A DNA stretch of 64,000 bases from Lunularia cruciata (lineage: Eukaryota > Streptophyta > Marchantiopsida > Lunulariales > Lunulariaceae): positions 22,816,001 through 22,880,000 of the forward strand of contig OX419760.1 of NCBI GenBank assembly GCA_948567375.1, read 5' to 3'. Shown here piece after piece: positions 36,176 to 50,186 of the stretch (the first letter of the stretch is position 1; each line of letters begins with the position of its first letter). Under the pieces are notes generated by a model. That model saw only the letters and a program-made list of their open reading frames with translations, searched no databases and was not told the origin of the DNA. The translations under genes were made by a program, and so were the position numbers.

Positions 36176-38830
36176 ATGATGGATATGATGAACACGTTGG
36201 TCATTGGATTTGGTTTGGGGTGTGCTCTCGCGTGGTTGTTGAGTCTGGAAAGGCTAGAACAGAGGAAAAACATATTCCCTTTGCACTTTTTGATTCTTGG
36301 AGATTGGGGTCGAGACGGGTTTTACAATCAGTCTCTTGTGGCTTCTGAGGTATATTCACTTACTTTCTATTTCTGTGACGACGTTTTCTGAAAAGTTTAC
36401 GGACTTGACTTCATATGGGGTATGTTGATGCAGATGGGGAATGTAGCTGCAGAATTAGAGACTTCATTCGTTATCAGTACCGGAGACAATTTCTATAATA
36501 CTGGTCTGGCAGGGGTGGACGATATTAGATTCACAACCTCATTTACCAACATTTACTCGGCTCCAAGCTTGCAGACACGGTGGTATACAGGTGGTCTTAC
36601 CAACCTACTGATGTTACAACTACGTGTTCAGCTCTTTTTAACTGAAGTCGAGACGCAGCTTCATATTCTTGGTCAATGTTTACGGCAGGAGAACGTCTTG
36701 AGTTGAGAAATGATGTGAGTCAGATGGAAACTCTTTACTTAATGTCTCCTTAAAATTTGCGTATACTAAGTATAGAAAGTAGAAGCAAATGGACTTCCGC
36801 CTGAACTCTCCCTGTCGATGGGTATTAATAATTATTGGTGAACAAAAGACATCTTAAGAAATCTCAAGAAATCTCCTTACCCTTTGAATGACCGAGGTGG
36901 CTACACTTACGGCTTGGAACATAAATTTGTCTCTTTGTTCAAAGAACCAGATTCTCATGGCCCACGAAGTCCCTGTGAACAAGGTTTAGCTTGTTATCCA
37001 GAAAATGACTTGCTGTTCATGGACACCATTGAGCAGCTCATGGACGAATGCTGTTTGTTATGAGGATAACCTGCAAAGATTTAAAGAACCGAATCTGACA
37101 GTCTATACAACGCCTATCTGCATCTGAAGTGCTAGGTAATCATGATTATATGGGAGATGTGCTGTCTCAGATGGATCCTCACCTTCAGCAGCGTGATCCT
37201 CGCTGGACATTGCAACGAGAATATCATTTGCAGTATTCTCTGTGTGAAGACGTTAGGAGAGGTAGTCCTCTTCCCAGGGTTCTCAAGATGGTCTTGACTC
37301 CAGATTTCTCTCTCTATATGCTATAACAGTGTCCTGAACTCAGCTATGCAGCGTTTGCGGTTGTGTGAACTGCATTTACGTAGATGCTCATGTAAAATCT
37401 CGAGCGTAAGATAACCGTAGATGGCTGATGAAACTGACGCGACCTTCCACAACATGTACTTCAGTGAAAGGTATCTATGCTAGGCTACAAACAAGTACTT
37501 CTTGTTAAGGGCATCTTGCTTTATGATTCAAAGATGGCATTCAATGTCAGTGTTGTACAGGATGAAACTAATTTCGTAGAAAAGCTTGAAAACATGTGTA
37601 CAACAGGAGACGACAGTCTTTTTAATACGATCAAACTGACACTTACTCAGGTTTTCTGTTCCTTCTATTATAATATAACTGCATCATACTTGCAGGGTTG
37701 TCCTTGACTTTGAGAATACTGTAACAGAAGCTTGCAACGTGCATGTCGATTTTCTTTTTATCGACACAACTCCTTTCGTGGATGAATACTGGGAGCCAAC
37801 CGAGACACATAATTTCGATTGGAGAGGTCTGCAACCTCGCGAAGAGCAACTCAGTAATCAGCTCCAGGTTTGTGGCAAATTTAGAGGAAATGTCTGCTTT
37901 TCTCCAGTTTGAATTGCATTGATCCACACATCTGTAAACTTCTACTCCTAACCTGCCCAGAATCTTACAAGTTTGTCTACAGAGGTTAAAAGACAAACTA
38001 CAGACCTCTAAAGCAAGATGGAAAATAGTCATCGGTCATCACACTATCCGGAGCATGGGATATCATGGAGACACCCGTGAGCTTGTTGAAAAACTAGTCC
38101 CGATTTTGGAGGTACTTATTTCAGTTTTCAAGGATTGACAGTGCTAGATCATAATTTCTGTCTCAAAGGAAGTCACTGGGAATATGGCTTAGGGATAAAC
38201 CCGTCTTATGTTCCAAAGGAAAGATGTAGATGTTACTGGGTCTGTACCTGACTGATAGCGACTGGAATCAGATCTAACTTTATTCTCATTTATATACAAA
38301 ACATGTTCAGCGTCTTGTGGGAGGGCCGGCCAGGAAGGAATCATACTGGTGGATGTCATTTTTTGTAAGAAAAAACCTTACATTCTCCAGAATTTGGTTT
38401 TTGGATGATCTTCTCTTAGACATCGATGAAGTCTTCTGTCAAGGAAATAGTGAAAACAGTTTCATACTGGATAGGCAAGAATATGAAGAACTGTAGACAA
38501 CAAGAGGTTTGATCGTTAAAGTGGATGTCTTATTCTTGGCCTGAAGTTGACCTTCAGGAGAACCGAGTGGATTTGTATCTGAATGGTCATGATCACTCCC
38601 TTCAACACATCAAACACCAGGATTCCAATGTTCACTATGTTACAAGCGGGGGAGGATCAAAAGCATGGGATGGAATTCGACCTGTGAAAGACAAGGACGG
38701 TGCATTATTCACTTATGATGGACAAGGATTTGCTGCCATTTCCATGGGACCGAAGTCACTTGAGTTATCATTCCACGATGCTGCAGGAAACACAATCTAC
38801 ACCAACTTGATTGACAAGTTAATTTTTTGA
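36176..38830 (+). CDS. purple acid phosphatase, small plant (PAP3/8/17) type, six coding exons
   Basis: Dinuclear-metal phosphatase that releases phosphate from monoesters, usually in the secretory path or outside the cell. Coding exons by splice sites and family match: 36176-36349, 36434-36590, 37130-37232, 37696-37867, 37983-38111 and 38558-38830, frame-consistent throughout and giving 335 residues. All five metal-ligand blocks are present: GDWG (D43), GDNFY (D76, Y79), GNHD (N114), IGHH (H221) and GHDH (H256, H258). [10 protein letters not shown] is also conserved. A hydrophobic N-terminus ([14 protein letters not shown]) acts as signal peptide or anchor. The exon 3/4 junction (TTGCA/GTATTC to TTGCAG) is the least certain, because the sequence around it ([17 protein letters not shown]) is less conserved. 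The gene appears intact. The start could be further upstream (see the possible 5' exon). Confidence 0.88.
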
Positions 38831-39429
38831 CAAATGCAAATTTAAGGGTTGAGAATACCTGCCTCCGCACTCAGGTGCAAACTAAGATATTATCTAAGAC
38901 TTAGTTGCTCCAGCAGGGGGAATGGGTTCATAACAACTGAGGACTTCTCTTATAAAGTTGGGTCGCCCTCGCAAATATGGGTCCATGCGCACATCTGTAG
39001 TTACATCTATGAATAAGCTTTCCTTTCATCAGTTATTCTGTAAACAATCAATATTTTCCACATTCACTGGAGAGAAACATTGATTGATATTGTGAAGCTT
39101 TCCGTGCACTATGTGCTGGTGAAGGATGGCCATATATGTATGTGCTGGTGAAGGATGGCCATCAGTTTGAGCTTTTGCTTTTTGTAAATACTGCAAGATA
39201 CACGTATCGTCCAAAAGATAGAAGAGATGAGCCTGACATAACTTTTGTCATGCTACACCTGACCGTATGCTTAGAGAAAATTGACAGTCCTAAAAGGTTC
39301 ACCCAATGTCCATTCAGTACTGGCGGCAGACAGCTGTTTCTGCACCGGTATAGAACAAGAGTCATATCAATAGGTCACAGACGGATGCATGAGTAGACGG
39401 ACGAAGTATCTTCTGCGTCCTCAAATAGC

Positions 39430-39660
39430 ATGGTCAGCTGGGCCGCAGGAGAGACAGGTCTCTATATAAACTTCATTACCTCAGTCTGGTTAATGTGAGA
39501 CCATTGTAATCCTAGAGCACGAAAGGTATAGGGCCTTTCCACCCTGATGGGTTAGAATAGAGCCGTGCGCTCCGATGTTAATAGTCTTGGACCCAGCTTG
39601 TCTCGGCCTTAGCTTGAGACTTTATCCTGTCTAGGTCCCTTCACACCTCCCCTCTAGAGG
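39430..39660 (-). mobile_element. possible LTR retrotransposon end (polypurine tract plus U3)
   Basis: On the minus strand a polypurine-like tract (CCTCTAGAGGGGAGG, 39646-39660) is followed directly by TGTGAAGGGACC, the look of a 3' LTR start. A TATA-like stretch lies about 180 bp further (39463-39468). The other LTR end, internal region and target duplication were not found, so this is a fragment at best. Confidence 0.3.
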
Positions 39661-42600
39661 ATCATGTGAACCCTACCTAAGGTGAGATTTCAGACACGGG
39701 CTGTCCTGGATTGTGATCTTAGACCCGCATCACAGAGGATCAACGTAGAGCATCTCAGAGCCCAGTTTAAGTCCACTTTGGCAACAGAATGTTGTACAGC
39801 TCTTAAAGTTCATGCCTTCAACTTTCCTAGCGCCTTAAGGATTCATCGACTTTTGCTCCGACATGGACAACGATCGTCAAGCGAGAAGGAATGCACCAGT
39901 GATAAACTCACTTTACCCTAAAGTTCAGCCTCAAATGTCGGGCTCCAGTTTGGTTCTCAAGAACTACCAAAATCTTTGAGATCTTGGGAATTATTTGCTC
40001 GATATATAGTTTGCAAAGTGAGCACAGCCCTCAATTAGCCTGTTCCGGCCACCTAGCTCTTGTTTGTGCATGGCCGCGTCCGCGTTAGTTGACTACTTCC
40101 ATGGTTTTTCACTACCGCTGTTCTTACCTAAACAGATCTTTCAAAAGGGGCTTTCTGCTTTTTATTTAACTTCTAGTGACGGTGTCCCTCCTCCATTCTC
40201 TCGGGGTATAACTTGCAGTCCTAAGCGTTTCTAAGAGTCCCTTGTCGTCATCGAGCCAGATGTAAAAAATTACACTTTATGCTAGGTATGATGCATTATC
40301 TTCATGGGATGAAAATTGCTCGATTCCGTTGCCCTTTTTCCCAGTTGTGTAGACGGTCTTCTCACGGAAGCCTTGTATCTTGATCTTCAGGGCTCTGCAT
40401 ACGGTGGTGGAGTAAGGACAAGTATAGTTTCGCCAAGTGACTTCCTCCATCCTGGAACGTGTCTCTAATCTATGACAGCAGATCAGAGATGGATGTGGTC
40501 GACTGGGCAGGCGTGACAGAAAGATGAAAGGGAAAGGAAGGCTTGAGAGAAAGGCTCGTCACAGCGTATCCTCGCTGGCGAAGTTCAATGTCCGAGGTTT
40601 GTACATGTATTTCCACGTCAAGAGCCATCTGCAACAGACGTTCAATTCGCATAGCGGCCAGTGGAATCAGGAGACGGATGTCATGAAGGAGGCACTGCCG
40701 ACTGAAGAATGAACATGAGAGCAAAAAGCTCCACTCTGGAAACACTTCAAACAAAAGAAAACATCCATTCGCGGTTCTATTTAGTCTGAACTAGTTCTGG
40801 TAGGAAAGATACCAGAAAGAGCTCTGGTGACGAGCAGGATGAATTCCTTCCCATAAAGTTGTTAGAATGTAAAGGAACTAAGTGAAGAGAAAGAACGGTA
40901 GAAATTTGTCGTTGCTATCTCACCTGTGTACAAGTATAGCGAAGCTGCATGCTCAATGCCCTCTCGTACAGTTTCACAACGACGAAAATTTCATCACGAG
41001 CCCAATTGGTGACTGCGGTTGAGGAGGGAAGGATCTTGGGGCTTGGTTCTCTCTGGAAACACTGATATCATAAGCACCGTACTGTAGAGATGAAATCTGC
41101 TCTACGTTCCGTATGAGAAAATGTGCACGAAAGGAGCCCAATTTCCAGGGAGTTGCCTTTGTTCTTCTATGTAGCTCATTTGAGCACCTGAACCGAAGAC
41201 TTGAAGTGCAAACCTGTCTTGTCTTTAGTTGAATCACGCATCGGAGGAGGCGTTGGCATTGACCCTTCCCTGCCAACTGCGATTAATTCGGTGCCATCCA
41301 GCATGTTTAGGTCTCGACCACTTGATTCAAAAGCAGAGCTCAAGCAGGTACCTATTCAAGCTATCCATAAAGATGTGAGCTACAATTTCAAACTCCAGTC
41401 AGTTTGATACTTTGGTCTTTCGTCGTCCTACACATATCCAACGTACAGACTTTTGAAAGGGCTTATGTTAGTGAGCCCTGCTTGGGTCAGTCTCTGATTT
41501 AAACTGTCCGATATGGCAACTCAACATGAGTGAGTGTATCACACAATTGTGTCATCTAACTTTAACTGTCCGAGAAGGTCATTTCCATGCTTGACAAGGC
41601 ATAGCTCAGAAATCAGTCAAGCGAAGGTCAAACACCCTTGATGTGAACCATCAATACTCAATCGGAATGTGTTTGCTGACGCTGAAATATTATTGAACTC
41701 AAACAGGGCAATTACGTATTAGATTTCTCAACACTGAATACTTACTAAATGTGAGCATTGGAGAGTGCGAGTCTAATGGTGCGTATAGGACCCTCATTTT
41801 GCTTTTCAATTTACAGGTTCTCGCTCTCTTAAGTCGGTGCGGTTTGCGCATTACGATTCTACGGATGTTTCTGGAATTACAACGAGAAGGAGGAGCGGGC
41901 CCTGTACCTTCTTCTCTCACGACAGAAGCACTCGATCCTGGTCTAAGGATAACGCTGCTGGATAAAGAAAGAGGTTGAAACCGTCCTTTCCGTTGAGGAT
42001 ATCTAAGAGAGAACCAGCTTTCAATATGCAACAGACGTGTATGCACTAGTCCACTCGATCCATTTGAGTACACGATCAAGAGATTACAGACTTGCTCATA
42101 TTAGAGTCACGGTGCAATGACATGACCACTGGACGATTACGTTGGCGTGTACAGTGACTCAACATATACTTGGTACCCAATATGGTAGAAAGCTGAAAGA
42201 TAAATTCTTATGTTCGGTGAGAGGTGTCGAACTAAATGGCACATTTATTGAGTTTCAGTGCAATCGTTTTATCCACACATTGATTCATCTCACCGCATTT
42301 AGTTTAGACAGATGGAAGCCAGTATTTCCGCTTCTCTCGTACCACATTCAGCACGTTCCACAGACTACCATCCTAAAATTATGAGGCGCCACTAGCTTCT
42401 GGGGAGTGGAAACACAAGATGGGTTCACACGACCGGCGCTGGAGCTGTTGTAGAAACAAATGTCTCATTTTGCAAGGAGAAGAATTGTGGAGGCTGATAT
42501 CTTACTCTGGAACAGTGGTATACGTTTCTCATGAAGGGTTAGAAGTGATGGTGTAGAGGAACAGTACCCACACCAACCCCACGGGTGCACTTATGGATCG

Positions 42601-45600
42601 AACCAAGAGGAAGGCGCTGGGGAGATGCCTCATTAAGACATGGGTGCACAACCACATAATTACTTCCCAGTTACCCACAGCCAAGGTGTGTCTATGCTGA
42701 ACGCAGACTACTCTCGAGAACAATCACATGCACTATACTCCGAGGATATCCTGAGCCAATCCCCGCAAATAAACACATGAACATATACGCAGCACCTGCG
42801 CTCTACAAGTGTCTGTCTTCCTTGATCCCTTCCAAATTTCGATTCTCGAATTCTCGGTTGGAAGTGCATTTCCTACTGTAGTGTACTTGGTATTGATATA
42901 GCATGTATGTAGATGTTAGGGTTTATACAAATGGAAAATCAAAGCTAAGCAACTAGACCAAATTTTTAGTTTTTATTAATTTAAAATTGTATACAAGTTT
43001 ACATTCTTCCATTTTTCATTTCATAGGATTATATTTATAATAAAAGTAAATTTGCAGAAACATTTTGTATACCTTTGTTGATATTGTAACAATAATTGTT
43101 TACAATAATTTTCAACATTCTCGAGCGAGCACTCTCAGAAATGATGGGTGACATCCCTTCCGTCAATGATATGAACAATCCATGCACTGGGTGAAATATG
43201 GGCAATGACATGAAGAGAGGTTAATCCAAGGAGCCGATGGTCAGACGCTGACTTCGTCTAGTAATGTAAATGGAGCCCCGTTTGACGAGGAGATTTCAGG
43301 AAATTGTCAGCGTCTCCTTCACGTAACTATCCTTCAATCCTATCTCTCTGCTGTTAATGCTTCCCGCACTTCTCAGTACAGTGAATTCAATCAGAAGAAT
43401 AAATTTCGATGGGGGGTATTGGCAATACGTCTATTGCATTAATAATTTCTCGTCATCCATATAAGTTCACGATGTTCATTTCCACAAGTATGACAGCTTC
43501 TCTATATCATGATTGATTGCTGGAGTTGAAAGTTTGTGGAGAGATCAATAGTTGCAATAAACCAAATACATTTATGTGTTTTGTGCTTTTGAAGCTTTCT
43601 TCAAATAACCATTTCGTACAGTGCCGTAAACTTTTGAATGAAATCATCAGTTTCTGAGCTGAAACTGACCTCTGTTATTATTGTCCCATCGTAAGTTATA
43701 ATCAACTCCTAAACTTGAATCACTCACTCAATCTGAGGTGAAGCCATGACCTGTAACTAGGACAAACATTACTGCTCTGTAGATTGCGTCTTTGAATCTT
43801 CAAATTCCTTTTCATCTCTGATCACGAAGCGAGCTTGACTTTGTGAAGGGCTGCTTCTCTTAAGCAATGGGCTCCAACATCATAGTCAGTGGCAACTAAA
43901 CCTGTGATGAAGGAAATCCAAAATTTTGGAGAGTCCTGATTGATGTCGACAGCCCCAGTAAATCCAGGGAGAAGAACAACATGCGTTGATTTCTGTAACC
44001 GTCTAGATACTCACAACCAATTTAGATCATTAGCAGTTGCGTGAAATACAGAGAAAACTGAGGAATTTGGTGCCTAGGTGGGGATAAGGTCGACATTTAT
44101 CTGACGAAGAATGCCACATGTCAATCACTCTGGTCACCCATGACTTCACCCGACACATATCATCAGATCTTGATGGGATGAGAAGCTTGAGCCCACTCCT
44201 CAGAGTTTTGTGCCCACGTGAAATTACGTGCGTGCAGTGCTGCCTTTAATTGCGCTTTTCCGCTCTCGTGTCATGAATGAGAAAGACATGGACATCTAAC
44301 ATTCATTTCTGGCCGGCGTTAAGCTCGTGACTTGTGATCATAACTTAACAACTTGGGTAACCTGCATATTGGCCATACCTCCTAATCTCTTCACAAGTAG
44401 GGGGATCATGGGGTGAAGGACAATTCTAGAGGCGTACGTATTCGTAAGCAGTTGATAGAGCATGCGCAGTAATTTGAAACCTCTCTGATATGTATCTGAT
44501 CCAAACTCAGATCCAGAAAGACTGTACGAAGTTCTGTGTGTTTCCCTATCTTCTGAAAACAAAATGCTGCACCTAACATGTTCCCTTAAACAGCTCTTCA
44601 ACATTTATTACGGACGATTGGATAGCTCCTTCAGCGCAAAGCATAAGCTAAGCCGAGTTGTGTAGCGGACTGTACTGATTTGTTTCAGAAGCAAAGTTGA
44701 GCTGTGCAGTCAGTTGTGCAGTCACGAATTCTCACCTGATTCAGAAACTGGGACCTCCTGAATAGCCAGAGATTCTTTCTACCATCCACTTTCCTTCTTT
44801 CTTTTACTGTAGCATACAGAGCGTATTAGATCCAGGATACGTGCCCTCTACTCCACTCAACCTTTTGTGTTAAGGGGTTCACGTATTGATTCTGTCGCTG
44901 CTTGTTTCTATGCCAAATAGGATCCTTGCAGTGAAACTACACATGGATGTGCGTATAAACTGCATGCATCAACATCGACTCCGCGTTCATTACACGAAAC
45001 TACAATAGATGTTCAAGTTTTCACTCAGGATGTAGAAGACGCTAGACAGTTTTAGTGCCTACTCTGCACATGAACCACAAACACACGCCGACGTGTTCTT
45101 TAGCAACTTCTTATAATCCTCGAGAGTTCGTAATACAAGTCATCGGGAAGCTGCAATCAAGATGGTATAGTGTACTCCTGCAGGATCATATGAAGGTTAT
45201 CATGCAAACAGTTCACTATCAAACAGTTTCTCAAAAGCAGATCTAGACATCAATCTGAAGAAGGCCTGAATTTCTGCACATGGAATTTGAGCAGGCAATC
45301 AAATGGAAACCAGTGGAATGATTTTGTGTACGGAAATGAGAGGAAAGCTTCCTCAGCTTACACTTAGACGAGGTGTAAGCTAACGATTTGCAACTGGTAA
45401 TTAATTGGTGATTGCAATAGTCGCAATACTGTTAGTGATGAGGAGCATTTCCATCACTTAGAGAGGCTGATTCGAGATCGATTTTTCCACTGAGTAACGA
45501 GTAACCATATACATCCCACAGTATTGCATTGATATACATTGACATCAATCACCTACGGGGAGAAGACATAACGTCTATTGTGAAGATCCTCGGGTTTGTC

Positions 45601-47254
45601 CTCTCTGCTCTTCATTTATTGCCACTGTCCTGAGGTGTCATGTTGTACCTGTTCCTCCAAACATTGCCAGAAGCTCTCAGGCTTCGGTTACTGCTCACAA
45701 CAACTGTAGTGCCTCATGCCTTGTCTACTTGTTGTCTGGTCTCTAAAGCTCTCAAGCACTTCCAGCGTTTCTGGACTTCTCAGTGAGCCGCCACTCATTC
45801 ACTGTTACAGGGGCAGTATCTCGTCTCTAATTTGGTTTCGATTGTCATAGTTTCCTGTGTATGCACTGCAGATTGTTCCTACTTCTACATCAAAATGATG
45901 AAGCGACTAGGCATCACTTCATCATCGCAGCAAACATAGCAGCCTGTTAAGTCTTCGTTAATCCTGTACTCCTCGTTCCCCCTGCCCACTTCCCTTGTTA
46001 CACTACTGGCCTTCTCTTGTAACGTTTTCCAGACAGACTAAGCCGCTGCTGATTTATACTGTGTTTCCCATCTGAAAAAGGTACCGTAAATATATGCTTG
46101 ACTGCATCCTACCATCAAAGAATCTTGTCTCAACGACATCTTTGCGTTTGTGTCACTTTGTATCTCTGCAATCAGATGTCGAGGCACACCTCCATCTACA
46201 CTTGAAGCTGAATTAAATGTTCCCATAATTGAAGGGTAGAAGGTTAATAGTGACATGAGGAGAATGAAGCATGCATGTCCGTCATCGAATATCAAGATTA
46301 GTCCCGATCTCAATCGTAGTTCGACAAGAGTAGGTTGGTTGACATCTGATGCACTCTTGCGCGAATCGAGGGATACAATTGGATTGTTCACGTTTGGTAG
46401 AATGTTTGATGGATGGACGCCTTTCCATCCTCCATTCCAATCCTTCAATCCATTTAAAAGAACACGATGGATGAATTTTGAAATATCTGAAAATCATCGG
46501 AATACAGATGGGATGGTCATTTGTTTCTTAAATTGCAATGTTATCTCGTTTATATTCGCTCCTGAAGCTTTACATGAAATAGTTTCGGTTCCACTGAACT
46601 TGGCCAAGGTGCAGGAAAGTCGCAGACAAAAGATATCCTACTAAAAAGTCGAAATGCTCAGGGGTTGAATTGGTGTAGGGTTCTCTCAGCATAAGGCGAG
46701 AGCCTTATGCTGGTTCAAGTACTCACCGGGACAAGTTGATGAAGCTGGGGGAAACTCAGGCGCTATCGGATGTCACATTTAAAACATGGACTCGGTGGAA
46801 AGATGCGAGTAATGATGCTGATTGCATTTACGTGCAAACGATGGTGTATGACACTGGATTGTGTTCGGAAAGGAGAACAATGATCTGCATCACAATGAAT
46901 CTCTCTCCTTTACAAAAGCCGAACACTACGAGTACAAGCAGGATACCTAAGCAGTTCGAATTCCCCAATCTCCCAAATCTCAGGCACTTGAGATTTTTGT
47001 TTTCGGCTGCTGCACCAAACATCCATTGTCACGTGGGTTAACCACACCACCCTTCTTGACATTCTAGAACGCAATGCATCTCAACTTTCACGACAGTTCT
47101 TCAGCCATGGACTTCCAATTCAGCTGCTTGGATTCCATCGTTGCTATCATACGCTCCTTCTCTCACCATCTCGACAATAGCCATGACAATCTAAAAGGTC
47201 AATTGTCGTCCAGTCTCGGACCATTGACTACTCGAAGAAGCTGGCCTAAAGGTA

Positions 47255-47281
47255 TTCCTCGCGGCCGTGAGCCGCGAGGAA
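47255..47281. repeat. GC-rich perfect hairpin
   Basis: Arms TTCCTCGCGGC and GCCGCGAGGAA (11 bp) around a CGTGA loop, unusually GC-rich for the surrounding DNA. No T-run or gene end is associated. Confidence 0.8.
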
Positions 47282-50038
47282 CTTTTATGGTTATTACCAT
47301 ATGTCTTCACCGACTTGAACCAGCTAGAAGTTGTGACTCGAGTCATAGTTCGCTGGGTTCCTCCTCCGTCGACGGGTCCAGTACACCAACTCCAGGTGTT
47401 GTTACTACTAAACAATGCTGAAATACACATAAATAAGATATAGCTTATACTCTCCAATTCAGAACCATGAAATAATTTCTCCTAAGACTTCGGTGATCTG
47501 TTGAATCTGCGTTTGTGGGGAAGAGAGCCAGTTGAGTGGACCCGTACCTCCAGCTCTAGGCTGCTGACCAAGCTTTATGACTTTAGGCTTGAGTCGAACA
47601 ATACCGTGGGTCCCATTTCTTTCTTGCAGGACCTTTTACACAAATTGAGTACGCCATTTCGAGTGGATGCCATAAATCTGGGCTTTTGTCAAGACTTAGG
47701 GTCCCACTCCGACCACATCTCCACTTATTCTTCGTCTCCTCCAACGCAACGCTGCCGGTACCCCGTCAGTGTTACTGTTCACATGAAAAGGGGCTCAACT
47801 TCCTTCTCCAACCGTATCAGTAGCTCCACGGTATTCAAATAGTACTGTTTTTGCTGCTCATGACCATACCTCAGCTTTAGGTTTTTTTCTTGTATAGTCC
47901 CCACGGTTTTCTAAGCCCAGCTCCTGGCAAATTTCTGAAGCTTCTCTTATCCGTGGCTCCAGCTCTCTCTTCCTCATCGCTAGATGCTTTTAAATCATAC
48001 CTGAATCTGTTTCTTCAGGAGTATGATGTCAAATTTCCTATCCTTCCGTCAGCTTTTACAAAACTGTTCTCAAGTTGCTTCCTTTGTCCTCCTTCAACTG
48101 CACCAGTAAGCATTCATTCCTGTAATGTAATGTTAGTAGTCTTCATTTCCGAGTAAGTTCTCCAGTTCATGACCTGGTCCTGGTATTATTTTGAAAAACT
48201 TTTAGGTATGGCAGTGAAGCACTGTAACGCTGTTGCCGCGATTCTTTAAAGGACGAATGGTCCATCAGCACCTGCAAACTTTTGGAAGTATGTTGTCAAA
48301 AAGATAAGTGAATCTCTCAGCTTCCAAAAGACTATTCTTCTTCATGTCAAACTTCTTGCTCACCTCGGGAGAGAGTACCCCAACTGAACTTCACCTCGTC
48401 GTAACTAACAGCAGTAGTTCATACCGGAGCCAGCTCTAGAAGAGGTGCACCTTCCTTGGTGTCTGTGGCAGCTGATTCTCATAGGTGACTTTATTAGTCA
48501 TATCCTTAATCACGACGAAAGGTCAATCTCACGTACTCACTTTCGAAATCCTGGCTCGTGCTAAAATTTTGTAACTGCACCAGCAGTAGCTTCATGATAA
48601 TTTTATTCTTTTGCAAGCAGACGTTGCGGACATCTCGGCTTTTGGTTTCTTTCTTTTACAGACAGGGAAATGTCTGCAGTATTGTATTCAATGAGTCAAT
48701 GAAAGCGGCAATTCTGTCCGCTAAACGAGTGATTAGAAGAATGAGTGACCTTAAATCAATGTCGACTCCAGTATGTATATATAGGAGTCTATTATGGATG
48801 TAAGTCATGGCTCATGGTCATAATCTCCGTCCAGGGGCTTGTTCGAAGTACAGAAGCACCACTCATTCTGTCCGCCTTCTATACCTCGACGTGATTGATT
48901 TCAGACGTAGCCTACATGTACGTGGACCAAGATTCCTCTGATATATATCAGTCCCCTCTCGACGGCCAGCAAATCAAGATGAATTGATTTACTGACTGAT
49001 TTTACTGACGATCCATTACCGACATGCCGCAGTTGGGCTCACGTGCGATGAAGGAAGCCTACATGTTGAAATGCTGTACTAGTGACTTCTTGTTATGCTG
49101 CTGAGCGCTGCTCAGCTTCAAATACACCAATGTCTATAGCTACCTACTGCAATTAAATTGTCAAATCAAGCTGATGTTTCCCAGCCTTTGAAGTCAGTTG
49201 GATGCCCAAGTCCTGTCCATGAGCGCGAGCGATCGCCCCTTTTTATATACAACGAATCGAAGATCTGTGTAAAGCTCTGCTCAATTCACCTACAAGCTGG
49301 CTGGTGCCTCCCAACTCAATCTGCCATTGTCATCCAGGACATGAGTCGAAGTGCTCAGTAAGTCTTCAGTTTCCCAGCTCGATCATGATATCTTCTATGA
49401 TAGCCAAACTTAGACCTTCCTTTCGCGCTGCTCTTATTCACGAGAGCTCCAATCCGATGATTGCGGATCCTTACTATCTTGTCGTGCTTTTGTCATGCAG
49501 TGCAACCGAGAGTCGACGCCCCCACAATTTCATAAAACGTGATGAATGATGATCACTTCCAGCTGGGCGAGCTCACACTTGCCACTCCATACACGAGGTG
49601 ATTGCTTACACCGTACTCTTGCTCGTATGTTTTGTAGTCTTTACAATAGTGACATGATATTCCATCTAAACTCAGTGGTAGTCCCTTCAAATCTCAAACT
49701 TGCGAATCTAGTCTTGAGATTTCCGAACGTGCCGATGGTCGTTGGTAGAACATAATTCACCTCTTGCAGAACCTTCTATCCTAAACATTATGGCGAAGTG
49801 ATGTGGATAAGATGGGAGGATCAACTGGATCAGTCATTGATCACTAAGTGATCGTGGATTGACAATGAATTGCTTCTAGGATATATCCATCAACTCTCTT
49901 GTGTGAAATAGAATTCCCTCGAACTCCATGGAAAGGAATAGGAAACACGCTGGAAGAAAATAACGCAAACGAAAAGAGGAAGGATTTCAGTCTGTTAATT
50001 TTGCTACTATGTTACACAGTGCTAATATGGAACTCTGT

Positions 50039-50186
50039 TCGCTTGTTAGAATTTTGAGAAATTTTTAAGTTAAAAATATTTCTTAAAATCGCGAGAGTGA
50101 AGAGTTTCTCCGCTTGTTAGAATTTTGAGAAAGAAGAATTTTAAGTTGAAAATATTTCTTAAAATCTCGAGAGTGAATAGTATCTC
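50039..50186. repeat. ~77-bp tandem duplication
   Basis: The phrase beginning GCTTGTTAGAATTTTGAGAA and running through TATTTCTTAAAATC(G/T)CGAGAGTGAA occurs twice in tandem with few differences. It marks the left edge of the second AT-rich block. Confidence 0.75.

Larger units (their letters stand above)
38831..50030. other. long gene-poor stretch of gene-island composition
   Basis: About 11 kb without a recognisable gene. Short frames occur on both strands (for example 46255-46644 + and 46038-46448 - overlapping, 47074-47421 and 47501-47842 +) but none shows a known motif or convincing splice structure. The region holds an LTR-like remnant near 39.6 kb, a 27-bp tandem duplication near 39110-39163, an AT-rich patch at 42.9-43.1 kb and a GC hairpin at 47.26 kb. 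It may contain ancient decayed elements or non-coding transcription units. Confidence 0.45.

Noticed and set aside
46038-46644. Overlapping open frames on both strands (129 and 136 codons)
   Set aside because: Neither has a recognised motif or splice context, and each explains the other's openness; treated as chance.
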